From: Spirochaetaceae bacterium
GTDB taxonomy: Bacteria; Spirochaetota; Spirochaetia; Treponematales; Treponemataceae
Length of the DNA: 24,731 nucleotides
NCBI GenBank assembly: GCA_031272345.1
Contig: JAISTZ010000181.1
Coordinates: 1 to 24,731 of the forward strand
Reading direction: 5' to 3'
Shown here: positions 1-7,104 of the stretch, one piece after another
Position numbering within the stretch: position 1 is the stretch's first letter
Layout: each line of letters starts with the position of its first letter
The notes under the pieces: generated by a model
What the model was told of the DNA's origin: nothing
Databases searched by the model: none
Seen by the model: the letters and a program-made list of their open reading frames with translations, nothing else
Program-made: the position numbers and the translations under genes

Positions 1-422
1 TTGCGGGTTCCAGCGTCACCGCCACGGACCCGGGCAAGGGGGCGGTGTTCGCCCTTGCGGGTTCAACCCTGGACATCGAGTCCTCCCTGGTGTCCCTTGG
101 GAGCGGCGGGTACGGCGTAATCATCACCGCGTCGTCCTCGGAGGTAAGGGCCAGGGACAGCGCCTTCGTGCTCACGGCCCCAACGGCGGTGTGTTTCTCC
201 CTGGAACGGGGCGCCCTGAACCTTACGGACTGCCGGCTCACGGTGGATTCACCCCTGGGCAGGGGGATTGAATTGGTCCGCGCCAGGGGTTCCATCACGG
301 GGAACCGTTTCGTCATCGATTCGGAGGCCCCGATCTGGTGCGACTCCTCCAGCGAACTCACGGGCTTCCTGGGGAACGTGTTCCAGCCCTTCAGCAACGG
401 CCATGCTGCTGTGCGGAATTGA
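1..422 (+). CDS. C-terminal part of a right-handed beta-helix protein (5' end outside window)
   Basis: The reading frame is open from the window edge (first full codon at position 3) to the TGA at 420-422, so the true start lies upstream. The translation is a run of short beta-strand-like, Ser/Gly/Thr-rich segments. Two adjacent segments resemble each other (AGSSVTATDPGKGAVFALAG, then AGSTLDIESSLVSLGSGGYG), and there are recurrent turns of the form 'A-x-S/D-S-x-F-x-L'. This is typical of pectate-lyase-like parallel beta-helix repeats. No catalytic residues can be identified in this fragment. Its last 20 nt overlap the start of rnhB, so the two are probably co-transcribed. The function is unknown; a surface or periplasmic location is likely for this fold but no signal peptide is visible here. 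Confidence 0.6.
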   Translation, partial: AGSSVTATDPGKGAVFALAGSTLDIESSLVSLGSGGYGVIITASSSEVRARDSAFVLTAPTAVCFSLERGALNLTDCRLTVDSPLGRGIELVRARGSITGNRFVIDSEAPIWCDSSSELTGFLGNVFQPFSNGHAAVRN

Positions 423-990
423 CGAGGCCGGGCGGGGCCCCCTGGCGGGTCCCGTGGCCGCGGCGGCGGTGATTCTGGGGGAGGACTTCCCCATGGACTG
501 CCTGGGGGACTCCAAAAAGCTGTCGCAAAAAAAGCGCCTCTATGCGGAGGGGCTCATCAAGGAGCGGGCCCTCTGGGGGGTGGGCTTCGCGTCCCATGGG
601 GAGATCGACCGGGTGAACGTCCTCCAGGCAACCATGCTCGCCATGGGCCGGGCCTTCGGGGAGCTCCTTGCCGCTCTGGACCGCGGGGATGCGGGGTTCT
701 CTCCGGGGGAATCGATCCGGGTGATCGCCGACGGCCCCAGGGCGCCCCCGCTTTCGGACCCCAGGGTGACCGAGGTTCTGGGGGTGGTGAAGGCGGACGC
801 ATCGGTCCCCCAGGTGATGGCGGCGTCGATCCTGGCCAAGTGCGCCAGGGACCGGCTGATGGAGGCCTTCGCCCTGGAATACCCCGCCTACGGATACGAC
901 AGGCACAAGGGCTACCCCACCGCGGCCCACCGGGAGATCTGCCGCCGCCTGGGCCCCTCGCCGATTCAGCGAAGGACCTTCAGGTATTAG
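403..990 (+). CDS. rnhB: Ribonuclease HII
   Basis: RNase HII cleaves the RNA strand of RNA-DNA hybrids and removes single ribonucleotides misincorporated into DNA. The 195-residue product begins MLLCGIDEAGRGPLAGPV, the family signature, with catalytic Asp7 and Glu8. Further metal-binding acids are Asp110 (in VIADGP) and Asp132 (in KADASVPQVMAASILAK). The C-terminal block YGYDRHKGYPTAAH is also characteristic. The frame is open further upstream (to 268), but the ATG at 403 places the conserved N-terminus correctly, and the length is normal for bacterial RnhB. It overlaps the end of the upstream beta-helix gene by 20 nt, which suggests translational coupling. The next gene is convergent. Confidence 0.95.
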   Translation: MLLCGIDEAGRGPLAGPVAAAAVILGEDFPMDCLGDSKKLSQKKRLYAEGLIKERALWGVGFASHGEIDRVNVLQATMLAMGRAFGELLAALDRGDAGFSPGESIRVIADGPRAPPLSDPRVTEVLGVVKADASVPQVMAASILAKCARDRLMEAFALEYPAYGYDRHKGYPTAAHREICRRLGPSPIQRRTFRY

Positions 991-1002
991 GGGCATGATT
1001 CT

Positions 1003-1043
1003 AGGGACACGCTGAAAAACCCGGTGCGTTGCGGCGTATCCCT
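1003..1043. repeat. Imperfect inverted repeat between convergent rnhB and ankyrin gene
   Basis: AGGGACACGC (1003-1012) and GCGTATCCCT (1034-1043) are inverted copies with one mismatch, separated by 21 nt that include GAAAAACCC. It lies just past the rnhB stop and just before the ankyrin-gene stop on the other strand. It could act as a weak bidirectional terminator, although there is no T-run, or be the remnant of a small mobile element. The evidence is limited to the pairing. Confidence 0.4.
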
Positions 1044-1049
1044 GGTCAA

Positions 1050-3782
1050 TCACTTCAGCAGTTCAGCGGCGGAAAAATTCCGCCACCGTACCGCCACGTC
1101 GTAGGGGACCTCCCCGGCGATGTTGCGGCTCGATTTGTCCAGGCCCATGCCCAGGAGTTTCCGCACCATGGCGGCGTCCGCCGAGCGGGCCGCATAGTGC
1201 AGGATGCCGTCCCCGGACATGTCGGTCCTGCCGGAGGAATACTGCACGATGTCCGCGAGCACAGGCAAGTCCCCGGCCAGGGCCGCGCTCACCGCGCAGG
1301 ACCCGGAGTTGTCGAACACAAAGGGGTCGGCCCCTTTCTGGAGGAGGAGCCGGGCTATGTCGTAGGAGCGGTTCCGCACCGCCAGGGTCAGGGCGGTTGC
1401 GCCGTCCCTGTTCCGCCTGTTGAGGGGGCACCCCGCGTTGACGAGGGTCTCGATGATCTCCGCCGGGACCTTCTGGGTTACGCCGATGTGGATGGCCGTG
1501 TTGCCGTCGGAGTCGGTCAGATTCGCGTTGTTCCCCACCAATGTGGTGATGATCGCCGGGGATGCAGCGGAGTCCCCCCTGGCGAAGGCCAGGGAGAGGG
1601 GCGTGTTCCCCCCGGCGTCCCGGGCCATGGGGTTCCCCCCGCGCTGACGGAGCATGGTGATGATGTCGATGTCACCCCGGATGACCGCCGCGTGGTAGGG
1701 GGTGCGGCCGCCGGTTTCCTGTATCTGGGGGGACGCGCCGTTGTCCAGGAGGAGCCGCACGGTCACGGCGTCCCCCCCCTGAATCGCGTCCATCAGGATG
1801 GTCCTGCCCTTGGAATCACCGGCGTTGGGGTCGGCCCCGGCAACCAGGAGCATCCTGGCAAGCCGTGTGCGCCCTGTCCGGGCGGCCTCCCCCAGGGGGG
1901 TCTTTTCCACGAGATTCGCCGCATCCAAATCGGCGTGGAGGGCGATGAGAGCTTCCGCCGCCTCGTGGGATGACCACCGGACGCAGGCGTGGAGGGGGGT
2001 GTTCCCCAGGTAGTCCCGGGCGTTCACGTCCGCCCCGAGGGACGCCAGAAGTTCCACCATCTGGGCGTCGTTGGACTGGGCGGCCCTGAAAATCGGGGTC
2101 TCCCCGGTGGCGTTCCTGCGGTTGATGTCCCCCCCCTGTTCGGCCAGATACCTGGCGGCCCACTGGTAGCCCCATTCGGCGGCGTAGTGGAGGGGGGTGT
2201 TCCCGCCCCCGTCGGTGGAGGCCATCACTTCGGGGGTGAGCACCCAGTCCCGCTGCTCGTCCTGGTTTCCGATGGCCAGCTTGAGGGGTGACTGGCCCCC
2301 GCTGTTGGCGGCGAACACGTCGGCCCCGTTCGCAAGGAGGACTTCCCCCAGGGGCTTGTAATTGTTCCGCACCGCCTCCACCAGGGGGGTGTCGCCTATC
2401 TTGTTCCGGGAATTCACGTCCGAGCCGGAGCGGATAAGGTATTCCACCTCCTTCAGGGCGGAATCATCCGGCCTGGATGACCCCGGGATGGACCGGATGG
2501 TTTCGTCAGTGGCGTTGCTGACCGCCAGGTGAAGGGCCGTGTTCCCCTGGGAGTCCCGCTGTTTTACGGTATAGGGGGTGACGAGGTTTTCAAGGAGCTC
2601 CGTCCCCCTGTCCAGGGCCTTGCTGAGGGGGGTCTTGCCTTCAATATCGGCGGCGAAGACATCCGATCCCCGGCCCACCAGGGTCGGAATAACCGGGATG
2701 TTCCGGTTGGCGACCGCCAGGGCGAGGGGGGTGTTCCCCTCCTTGTTGCGCTCGTTCACGTCCGCCCCGGCGTCGAGAATCATCTCCACAAAGGCAGGGT
2801 CCTCTTCGGACTCCGCCAAAAGGTGAAGGATCGTATCCCCGTGGGAATTCTTCGCGGCGGGGGAAGCCTGGGCCGAAAGGAGCATCCCGCTCAGGCGCAT
2901 CCGGTCCTCGTCGGAAATCTCCGGGCGTTTGCTGTTCAGGAGGAGGGGGGTGTACCCCATGGAGTCCCTGGTGTTCACCCCTGCGCCGGAAGCGATGAGA
3001 AGCTCCGCGATGTCCCCGTGACCGAACCTGACGGCCTCGTGGAGGGGGGTTGCGCCGGTGCTGTTCTGGGCGTTCACATTGGCCCCGCCGGCCGCCAGGT
3101 ACGCGGCGATTCCCGTATGACCCTCGGCGGCGGCAATGTGCAGGGGGGTGATGCCGTTTTCCATGCGCATGGTGGGATTCCGCGCCCTTACGGCGTCTTC
3201 AAAGTACCCCGTGTCTCCCCCCACGGGATCCGCCCCCCCCAGGATGAGGAGGGCCGCCGCCTCGGCGGATGCCGTGTCCTCCGGGGACGCCAGGGCCAAT
3301 CCCAGGGGCGTCATCCCCGCCGTGTCCTTTGTTGAAAGGGGGAGCCCCTCCTTGATGCAGTAGGACAGGGCCTCCGTATTCTTTGCGTCCGCCAGGTAGT
3401 GGACCACCGTCCGTCCCTGGGGATCCCTTGCGGAAGCGGTTTTCGTGTTAAAAAACGCGGGATAAAAGGACTCCCCCCGTTCCAGGGCCAGGTCGATGGG
3501 GGTGAGGCCCTTCCCGTTTTGGGAAAAGAGCGCGTCCCCCTGAGCGGCGAGGAGGGCGGCGGATGCCAGGGACTTGTTCTGCACGGCCACGTGGAGGGCC
3601 GTGTCGCCCTGGTCGTTCTTGAGGGAACTGTCCGCACCCTTGGCGAGCAATTCCGCCACCCTGGCCGTGTTGTTCCGCCGGGCCGCCGTGTGCAGGTCCG
3701 TGTCGCCCTTGACGGCTGTGGCGCATCCGTACAAAATCACCGTGGCACAAAAGATTATTACGTGTTTTGAAATTTTCATCAT
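1050..3782 (-). CDS. Large ankyrin-repeat lipoprotein
   Basis: A protein of 910 residues. The N-terminus (MMKISKHV, then a hydrophobic stretch, then ILYGC) is a lipoprotein signal peptide with the lipidated cysteine at residue 20. Almost all of the remainder, from about residue 30 to the last residue, is about 26 ankyrin-type repeats of ~33 residues, seen as GNTPLHxA / GDTALHxAV / GADVNxRN motifs. No separate catalytic domain is visible, so the protein is probably a periplasmic or outer-membrane-anchored binding scaffold. I chose the ATG at 3782 rather than the one at 3794: a GAGGG Shine-Dalgarno lies about 5 nt before it and it gives a clean signal peptide. A TATACA box at 3794-3799 is a possible -10. 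It lies 78 nt after leuS on the same strand. The binding partner cannot be told from sequence. Confidence 0.9.
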   Translation of the reverse strand: MMKISKHVIIFCATVILYGCATAVKGDTDLHTAARRNNTARVAELLAKGADSSLKNDQGDTALHVAVQNKSLASAALLAAQGDALFSQNGKGLTPIDLALERGESFYPAFFNTKTASARDPQGRTVVHYLADAKNTEALSYCIKEGLPLSTKDTAGMTPLGLALASPEDTASAEAAALLILGGADPVGGDTGYFEDAVRARNPTMRMENGITPLHIAAAEGHTGIAAYLAAGGANVNAQNSTGATPLHEAVRFGHGDIAELLIASGAGVNTRDSMGYTPLLLNSKRPEISDEDRMRLSGMLLSAQASPAAKNSHGDTILHLLAESEEDPAFVEMILDAGADVNERNKEGNTPLALAVANRNIPVIPTLVGRGSDVFAADIEGKTPLSKALDRGTELLENLVTPYTVKQRDSQGNTALHLAVSNATDETIRSIPGSSRPDDSALKEVEYLIRSGSDVNSRNKIGDTPLVEAVRNNYKPLGEVLLANGADVFAANSGGQSPLKLAIGNQDEQRDWVLTPEVMASTDGGGNTPLHYAAEWGYQWAARYLAEQGGDINRRNATGETPIFRAAQSNDAQMVELLASLGADVNARDYLGNTPLHACVRWSSHEAAEALIALHADLDAANLVEKTPLGEAARTGRTRLARMLLVAGADPNAGDSKGRTILMDAIQGGDAVTVRLLLDNGASPQIQETGGRTPYHAAVIRGDIDIITMLRQRGGNPMARDAGGNTPLSLAFARGDSAASPAIITTLVGNNANLTDSDGNTAIHIGVTQKVPAEIIETLVNAGCPLNRRNRDGATALTLAVRNRSYDIARLLLQKGADPFVFDNSGSCAVSAALAGDLPVLADIVQYSSGRTDMSGDGILHYAARSADAAMVRKLLGMGLDKSSRNIAGEVPYDVAVRWRNFSAAELLK

Positions 3783-3860
3783 TGGAACCCTCATGTATAA
3801 AAAAAATAATCCAGCTTTATATCGGCAGAAAAGAGGAAAGAGATGAGGAAAAAAATCGCC

Positions 3861-6497
3861 CTATTGGGGCCGCGCCACGATATTGACGAGCCTGTCCGGC
3901 ACCACGATGACCTTGACCACCGCGCTGCCCGCCAGGTGTTTGACCGCCCCCGCCGTCTTGAGGGCCCTCTCCTGGAGGACCGCCCTGTCCGTGCCCGTGG
4001 GGGCCTCGAATTTGTCCCGAATCTTGCCGTTCACCTGCACCACCACCGTGCGGGTGTCCTCCCGGCAATACTCCTCGTTGTACAGCGGCCAGGGTTCGTA
4101 GGCGATCGTGTCCGTGTGACCGAGTCTCTGCCAGAGTTCCTCCCCCAGGTGGGGGGCGTACACGGAAAGCAGCTTGACAAAATCAGCCCAGATCTCCCCG
4201 GGAATCGAATCGGCCCGGGAGGCCTCGTTGATGAAAATCATCATGGCGCTGATGGCTGTGTTGAAGTTGAGGGACGCCGTGTCGTCGGTGACCTTCTTGA
4301 CGGTACGGTGGAGGAGTTTGGTAATGTCGGGAGCCGGGTGTCGATTCCCGATTCCCGATTCTGCCGTCACCTTTTCCCCCAGGGCCCAGACCTTCTCCAG
4401 GAACCGGAAGACGCCGATGAGCCCCTGGGTGCTCCAGGGTTTTGACGCTTCCAGGGGGCCCATGAACATCTCGTACATGCGCACGGCATCCGCCCCGTAG
4501 TCCCGAATCACGTCGTCCGGGTTGATCACGTTCTTGAGGGACTTGCTCATCTTGGCGATCACCCGCTCCAGGGGCGCTCCCGTGGCGGTCTCCACGAACA
4601 CGTCCGGGGCCCTCTCGGTGACCGCGTCGGCCCCAACCAGGGTCTTGTTGGCCCGCTGGTAGGCGAAGGAGGTGATCATCCCCTGGTTCACGAGCCGTTG
4701 GAAGGGCTCCGGGGTGTTCACCTCACCCAGGTCGTAGAGGACCTTGTGCCAGAACCGGGCGTAGAGCAGGTGCAGGACCGCGTGTTCCGCCCCCCCCACG
4801 TAGAGGTCCACGGGCATCCAGTAGTCGATCTTGTCCCTGGAGGCGAACCGGGAGGGATTCCGCGGGTCCAGGTAGCGGAGGAAGTACCAGCAGGACCCCG
4901 CCCACTGGGGCATGGTGTTGGTCTCCCGCTTTGCCCTTCCCCCGCACCTGGGGCAGGAGGTCTCCACCCAGTCCGTGATGAGGGCCAGGGGGCTTTCCCC
5001 GGTGCCCGTGGGCTGGTAGGACTCCACCTCCGGGAGGCGGAGGGGCAGGTCCTCCTCGTTAAGGGGGACGCACCCGCACGCGGGGCAGTGCACCAGGGGA
5101 ATCGGCTCCCCCCAGTAGCGCTGGCGGCTAAAGACCCAGTCCCGGAGCTTGTAGTTGATTGCCCGCTTGCCGATGCCGTCTTTTGCGAGCCATTCCAGGA
5201 TTGACCTTACCGCCGTGTCCGTATCTATTCCCGTGAAGGGGCCGCTGTTTATGGCGTACCCGTAGGCGACGGTACATTCCCTGGCCTCGAAGAGCTCCGG
5301 GAAACGCCTCCGGGTTTCCGGGTCCTTCAGGGCCTCCGGGCCACCGGCTTTTTCCGTCTCCTCCTTTGAGGCCACCACCTTGACCACGGGCAGGTTGAAC
5401 ACCCTGGCGAAGTCCCAGTCGCGCTCGTCGTGGGCCGGGACCGCCATGATCGCACCTGTACCGTAACTGATGAGCACGTAGTCCGCCACCCACACGGGGA
5501 TCTTCTCGCCGTTCACGGGGTTGACCGCATAGGACCCGGTGAAGACCCCGGTTTTCTCCTTTGCCAGGTCCGTGCGCTCGAGGTCGCTCTTTTTGGCGGA
5601 GGCGTCGAGGTAGGAATCCACTGCGGCCTTCTGCTCCGGCGTGGTGAGGAGGGGGACCAGGCTGTGTTCCGGGGCCACGACCATGTAGGTCGCCCCGAAG
5701 AGGGTGTCCGGCCTGGTGGTATAGATGAGGAGCCCCTGGGGCTTGCCGCTGGAATCACAGAGGGGAGAGCCGTCCCTGGAGACCAGTTTGAAGTTCACCT
5801 CCCCTCCTTCGCTCTTTCCGATCCAGTTCCGCTGCATCACCTTGACCGACTCCGGCCAGTCCAGGGTATCCAGGTCCTGCAAAAGTTTTTCCGCGTAGGC
5901 GGTGATTTTGAGAATCCACTGGCGTATGGTCTTCCTGGTGACGACCGTGCCGCAGCGCTCGCACCGGCCCTCTTTTACTTCCTCGTTGGCGAGCCCCGTG
6001 AGGCAGGAGGGGCACCAGTTTATGGGAGTCTCCGCCTCGTAGGCCAGGCCCTTGTTGTAGAGCTTGAGGAAGATCCACTGGGTCCACCGGTAATAGTCCT
6101 CCTCGCAGGTGGAAATCAGCCTGTCCCAGTCGTAGGAGAATCCCAGGGACTTTATCTGCCTGGTGAACTGCTCGATGTTCGCCCTGGTGGTGACCGCCGG
6201 GTGGGTGCCCGTGCGGATGGCGTAGTTTTCCGCCGGAAGCCCGAAGGCGTCGAACCCCATGGGGTGCAGCACGGTATAGCCCCCCATGCGGAGGAACCGG
6301 CAGTAGATGTCCGTGGCGGTGTAGCCCTCGGGATGGCCCACGTGCAGGCCCTGGGCCGAGGGATAGGGGAACATATCGAGCACGTACCGCCGCTTTTCCC
6401 TGGGGACAGCGGGGTCTTCCATGACTTTGAAGGTTTTGTTGGTTTCCCAATAGGCCTGCCACTTGGGTTCAATCTCTTTAAACGGGTACTTTGACAT
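3861..6497 (-). CDS. leuS: Leucyl-tRNA synthetase
   Basis: This class Ia synthetase attaches leucine to tRNA-Leu. The 878-residue product has the HIGH-type motif HVGH at residues 52-55, the KMSKS loop (VIAKMSKSLKNVINPDD), the large editing (CP1) domain between them, and Cys pairs of zinc-knuckle type (CPSC/CERC and CPAC/CPRC). The length is normal for LeuRS. The frame extends 17 codons upstream, but MSKYPFKEIEPKW matches the usual N-terminus and a promoter-like TATACT sits 8 nt before this ATG. There is no Shine-Dalgarno, so the mRNA may be leaderless. An odd stretch, ESGIGNRHPAPD, late in the protein is encoded by a heptamer repeat (CGATTCC on the + strand). Confidence 0.97.
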   Translation of the reverse strand: MSKYPFKEIEPKWQAYWETNKTFKVMEDPAVPREKRRYVLDMFPYPSAQGLHVGHPEGYTATDIYCRFLRMGGYTVLHPMGFDAFGLPAENYAIRTGTHPAVTTRANIEQFTRQIKSLGFSYDWDRLISTCEEDYYRWTQWIFLKLYNKGLAYEAETPINWCPSCLTGLANEEVKEGRCERCGTVVTRKTIRQWILKITAYAEKLLQDLDTLDWPESVKVMQRNWIGKSEGGEVNFKLVSRDGSPLCDSSGKPQGLLIYTTRPDTLFGATYMVVAPEHSLVPLLTTPEQKAAVDSYLDASAKKSDLERTDLAKEKTGVFTGSYAVNPVNGEKIPVWVADYVLISYGTGAIMAVPAHDERDWDFARVFNLPVVKVVASKEETEKAGGPEALKDPETRRRFPELFEARECTVAYGYAINSGPFTGIDTDTAVRSILEWLAKDGIGKRAINYKLRDWVFSRQRYWGEPIPLVHCPACGCVPLNEEDLPLRLPEVESYQPTGTGESPLALITDWVETSCPRCGGRAKRETNTMPQWAGSCWYFLRYLDPRNPSRFASRDKIDYWMPVDLYVGGAEHAVLHLLYARFWHKVLYDLGEVNTPEPFQRLVNQGMITSFAYQRANKTLVGADAVTERAPDVFVETATGAPLERVIAKMSKSLKNVINPDDVIRDYGADAVRMYEMFMGPLEASKPWSTQGLIGVFRFLEKVWALGEKVTAESGIGNRHPAPDITKLLHRTVKKVTDDTASLNFNTAISAMMIFINEASRADSIPGEIWADFVKLLSVYAPHLGEELWQRLGHTDTIAYEPWPLYNEEYCREDTRTVVVQVNGKIRDKFEAPTGTDRAVLQERALKTAGAVKHLAGSAVVKVIVVPDRLVNIVARPQ
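4342..4362 (+). repeat. Heptanucleotide tandem repeat inside leuS
   Basis: Two perfect copies of CGATTCC (4342-4355) and a third copy with one change (4356-4362). Seven is not a multiple of three, so gain or loss of one unit would shift the leuS frame. It encodes part of the residues ESGIGNR in a linker between the catalytic core and the tRNA-binding C-terminal helices. Confidence 0.7.
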
Positions 6498-6505
6498 GAT
6501 GAAAG

Positions 6506-6534
6506 AGTATAGCGCAAGGGGAATGGAAGGGCAA
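6506..6534 (-). promoter_or_regulatory. Predicted leuS promoter (leaderless)
   Basis: On the minus strand: -35 TTGCCC (6529-6534), 17-nt spacer, -10 TATACT (6506-6511), then 8 nt to the leuS ATG. A start point about 7 nt past the -10 would leave a leader of about 2 nt. No Shine-Dalgarno is present. Confidence 0.6.
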
Positions 6535-6608
6535 GACGTAAGGGACATCAGGAGCCGGCCGCCGGTTCGGGGGTCACGGGGAACGCGGTGGAGGGGGAGT
6601 AAGGGGCC

Positions 6609-6637
6609 TTGTTTTTTGACAGAAAAACTGCTATCAT
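6609..6637 (+). promoter_or_regulatory. Predicted promoter of the antitoxin gene
   Basis: TTGTTT (6609-6614), 17-nt spacer, TATCAT (6632-6637). A strong Shine-Dalgarno, AAGGAG (6645-6650), lies 5 nt before the ATG at 6656. A TTGACA at 6616-6621 is only 10 nt from TATCAT, which is too close to pair with it. Phd/YefM antitoxins usually repress their own promoter; that is family knowledge and no operator was identified here. Confidence 0.45.
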
Positions 6638-6655
6638 AGATTGTAAGGAGTATTT

Positions 6656-6985
6656 ATGCCGACCATCAGACCCCTTTCGGACCTCAAAACCGACCTCGCC
6701 GAGATAGCCGAAACAGCCCACCTGACCAAAGAGCCGGTTTTTCTTACCGAAAAGGGGTACGGCAGTTTTGTGCTTATTGATATGAAAACCTGGCAAGACC
6801 AGGAATGGCAGCGGGGCATTGAGCAGAAATTAAAGGAATCCGAAGCGGAAATCAAATCGTCCGGCTTCCGATGGCTGACTGAGGAAGAAATCTATGGTCC
6901 CATCGACAAAATGCTTGATGAGCTTATAGCGGCCAATCCCGAAGCCCTGGAAAAAGAACGCAACCGAGACGTGCAAAATGCTTGA
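6656..6985 (+). CDS. Phd/YefM-family antitoxin
   Basis: A 109-residue protein. The N-terminal half (MPTIRPLSDLKTDLAEIAET, then EPVFLTEKGYGSFVLIDMKTW) is the classic Phd/YefM DNA-binding fold, in which a dimer binds the operator. The C-terminal half is charged and helical and would wrap the toxin. AAGGAG precedes the ATG. The last 8 nt overlap the start of a toxin reading frame at 6978, the usual antitoxin-toxin arrangement. The toxin is broken (see next entry), so this antitoxin now appears to be an orphan. It may be a relic or may counter related toxins elsewhere in the genome. Confidence 0.85.
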   Translation: MPTIRPLSDLKTDLAEIAETAHLTKEPVFLTEKGYGSFVLIDMKTWQDQEWQRGIEQKLKESEAEIKSSGFRWLTEEEIYGPIDKMLDELIAANPEALEKERNRDVQNA

Positions 6986-7104
6986 AGTCCGTTACCTTCC
7001 GGCGTATCAACAAGAACTACTATATTTTCTATACGGTCGATGACTATATCAATATTCATCATATCTTCTACAAAAGCCGCGATTTTTCAAGATTGGTTAC
7101 ATGA
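6978..7104 (+). pseudogene. RelE/ParE-type toxin remnant with internal deletion
   Basis: The ATG at 6978 overlaps the antitoxin stop and gives MLEVRYLP, a typical RelE/ParE start, but the frame then runs into a TGA after 21 codons. In another frame, from 7000 to the stop at 7102-7104, the sequence reads RRINKNYYIFYTVDDYINIH, then HIFYKSRDFSRLVT. This is the usual C-terminal strand block of RelE/ParE toxins. About half of a normal ~90-100-residue toxin is missing between the two parts and the frames do not match. This fits one internal deletion that inactivated the toxin. The 3' end overlaps the end of the convergent gene by 8 nt. Confidence 0.75.

Noticed and set aside
1029..1973. A 314-codon + strand open frame opposite the ankyrin gene
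   Set aside because: Its repetitive GVPP-type pattern is the mirror image of the ankyrin-repeat codons.
4342..4362. CRISPR-like repeat
   Set aside because: The units are 7 bp, directly adjacent and without spacers, and they lie inside leuS.
5430..6494. A 354-codon + strand open frame opposite leuS
   Set aside because: LeuRS motifs are on the minus strand; the + frame reads as composition-driven low-complexity protein without a ribosome site.
6616..6637. TTGACA paired with TATCAT upstream of the antitoxin
   Set aside because: The spacing is only 10 nt; the TTGTTT at 6609-6614 gives the normal 17 nt.
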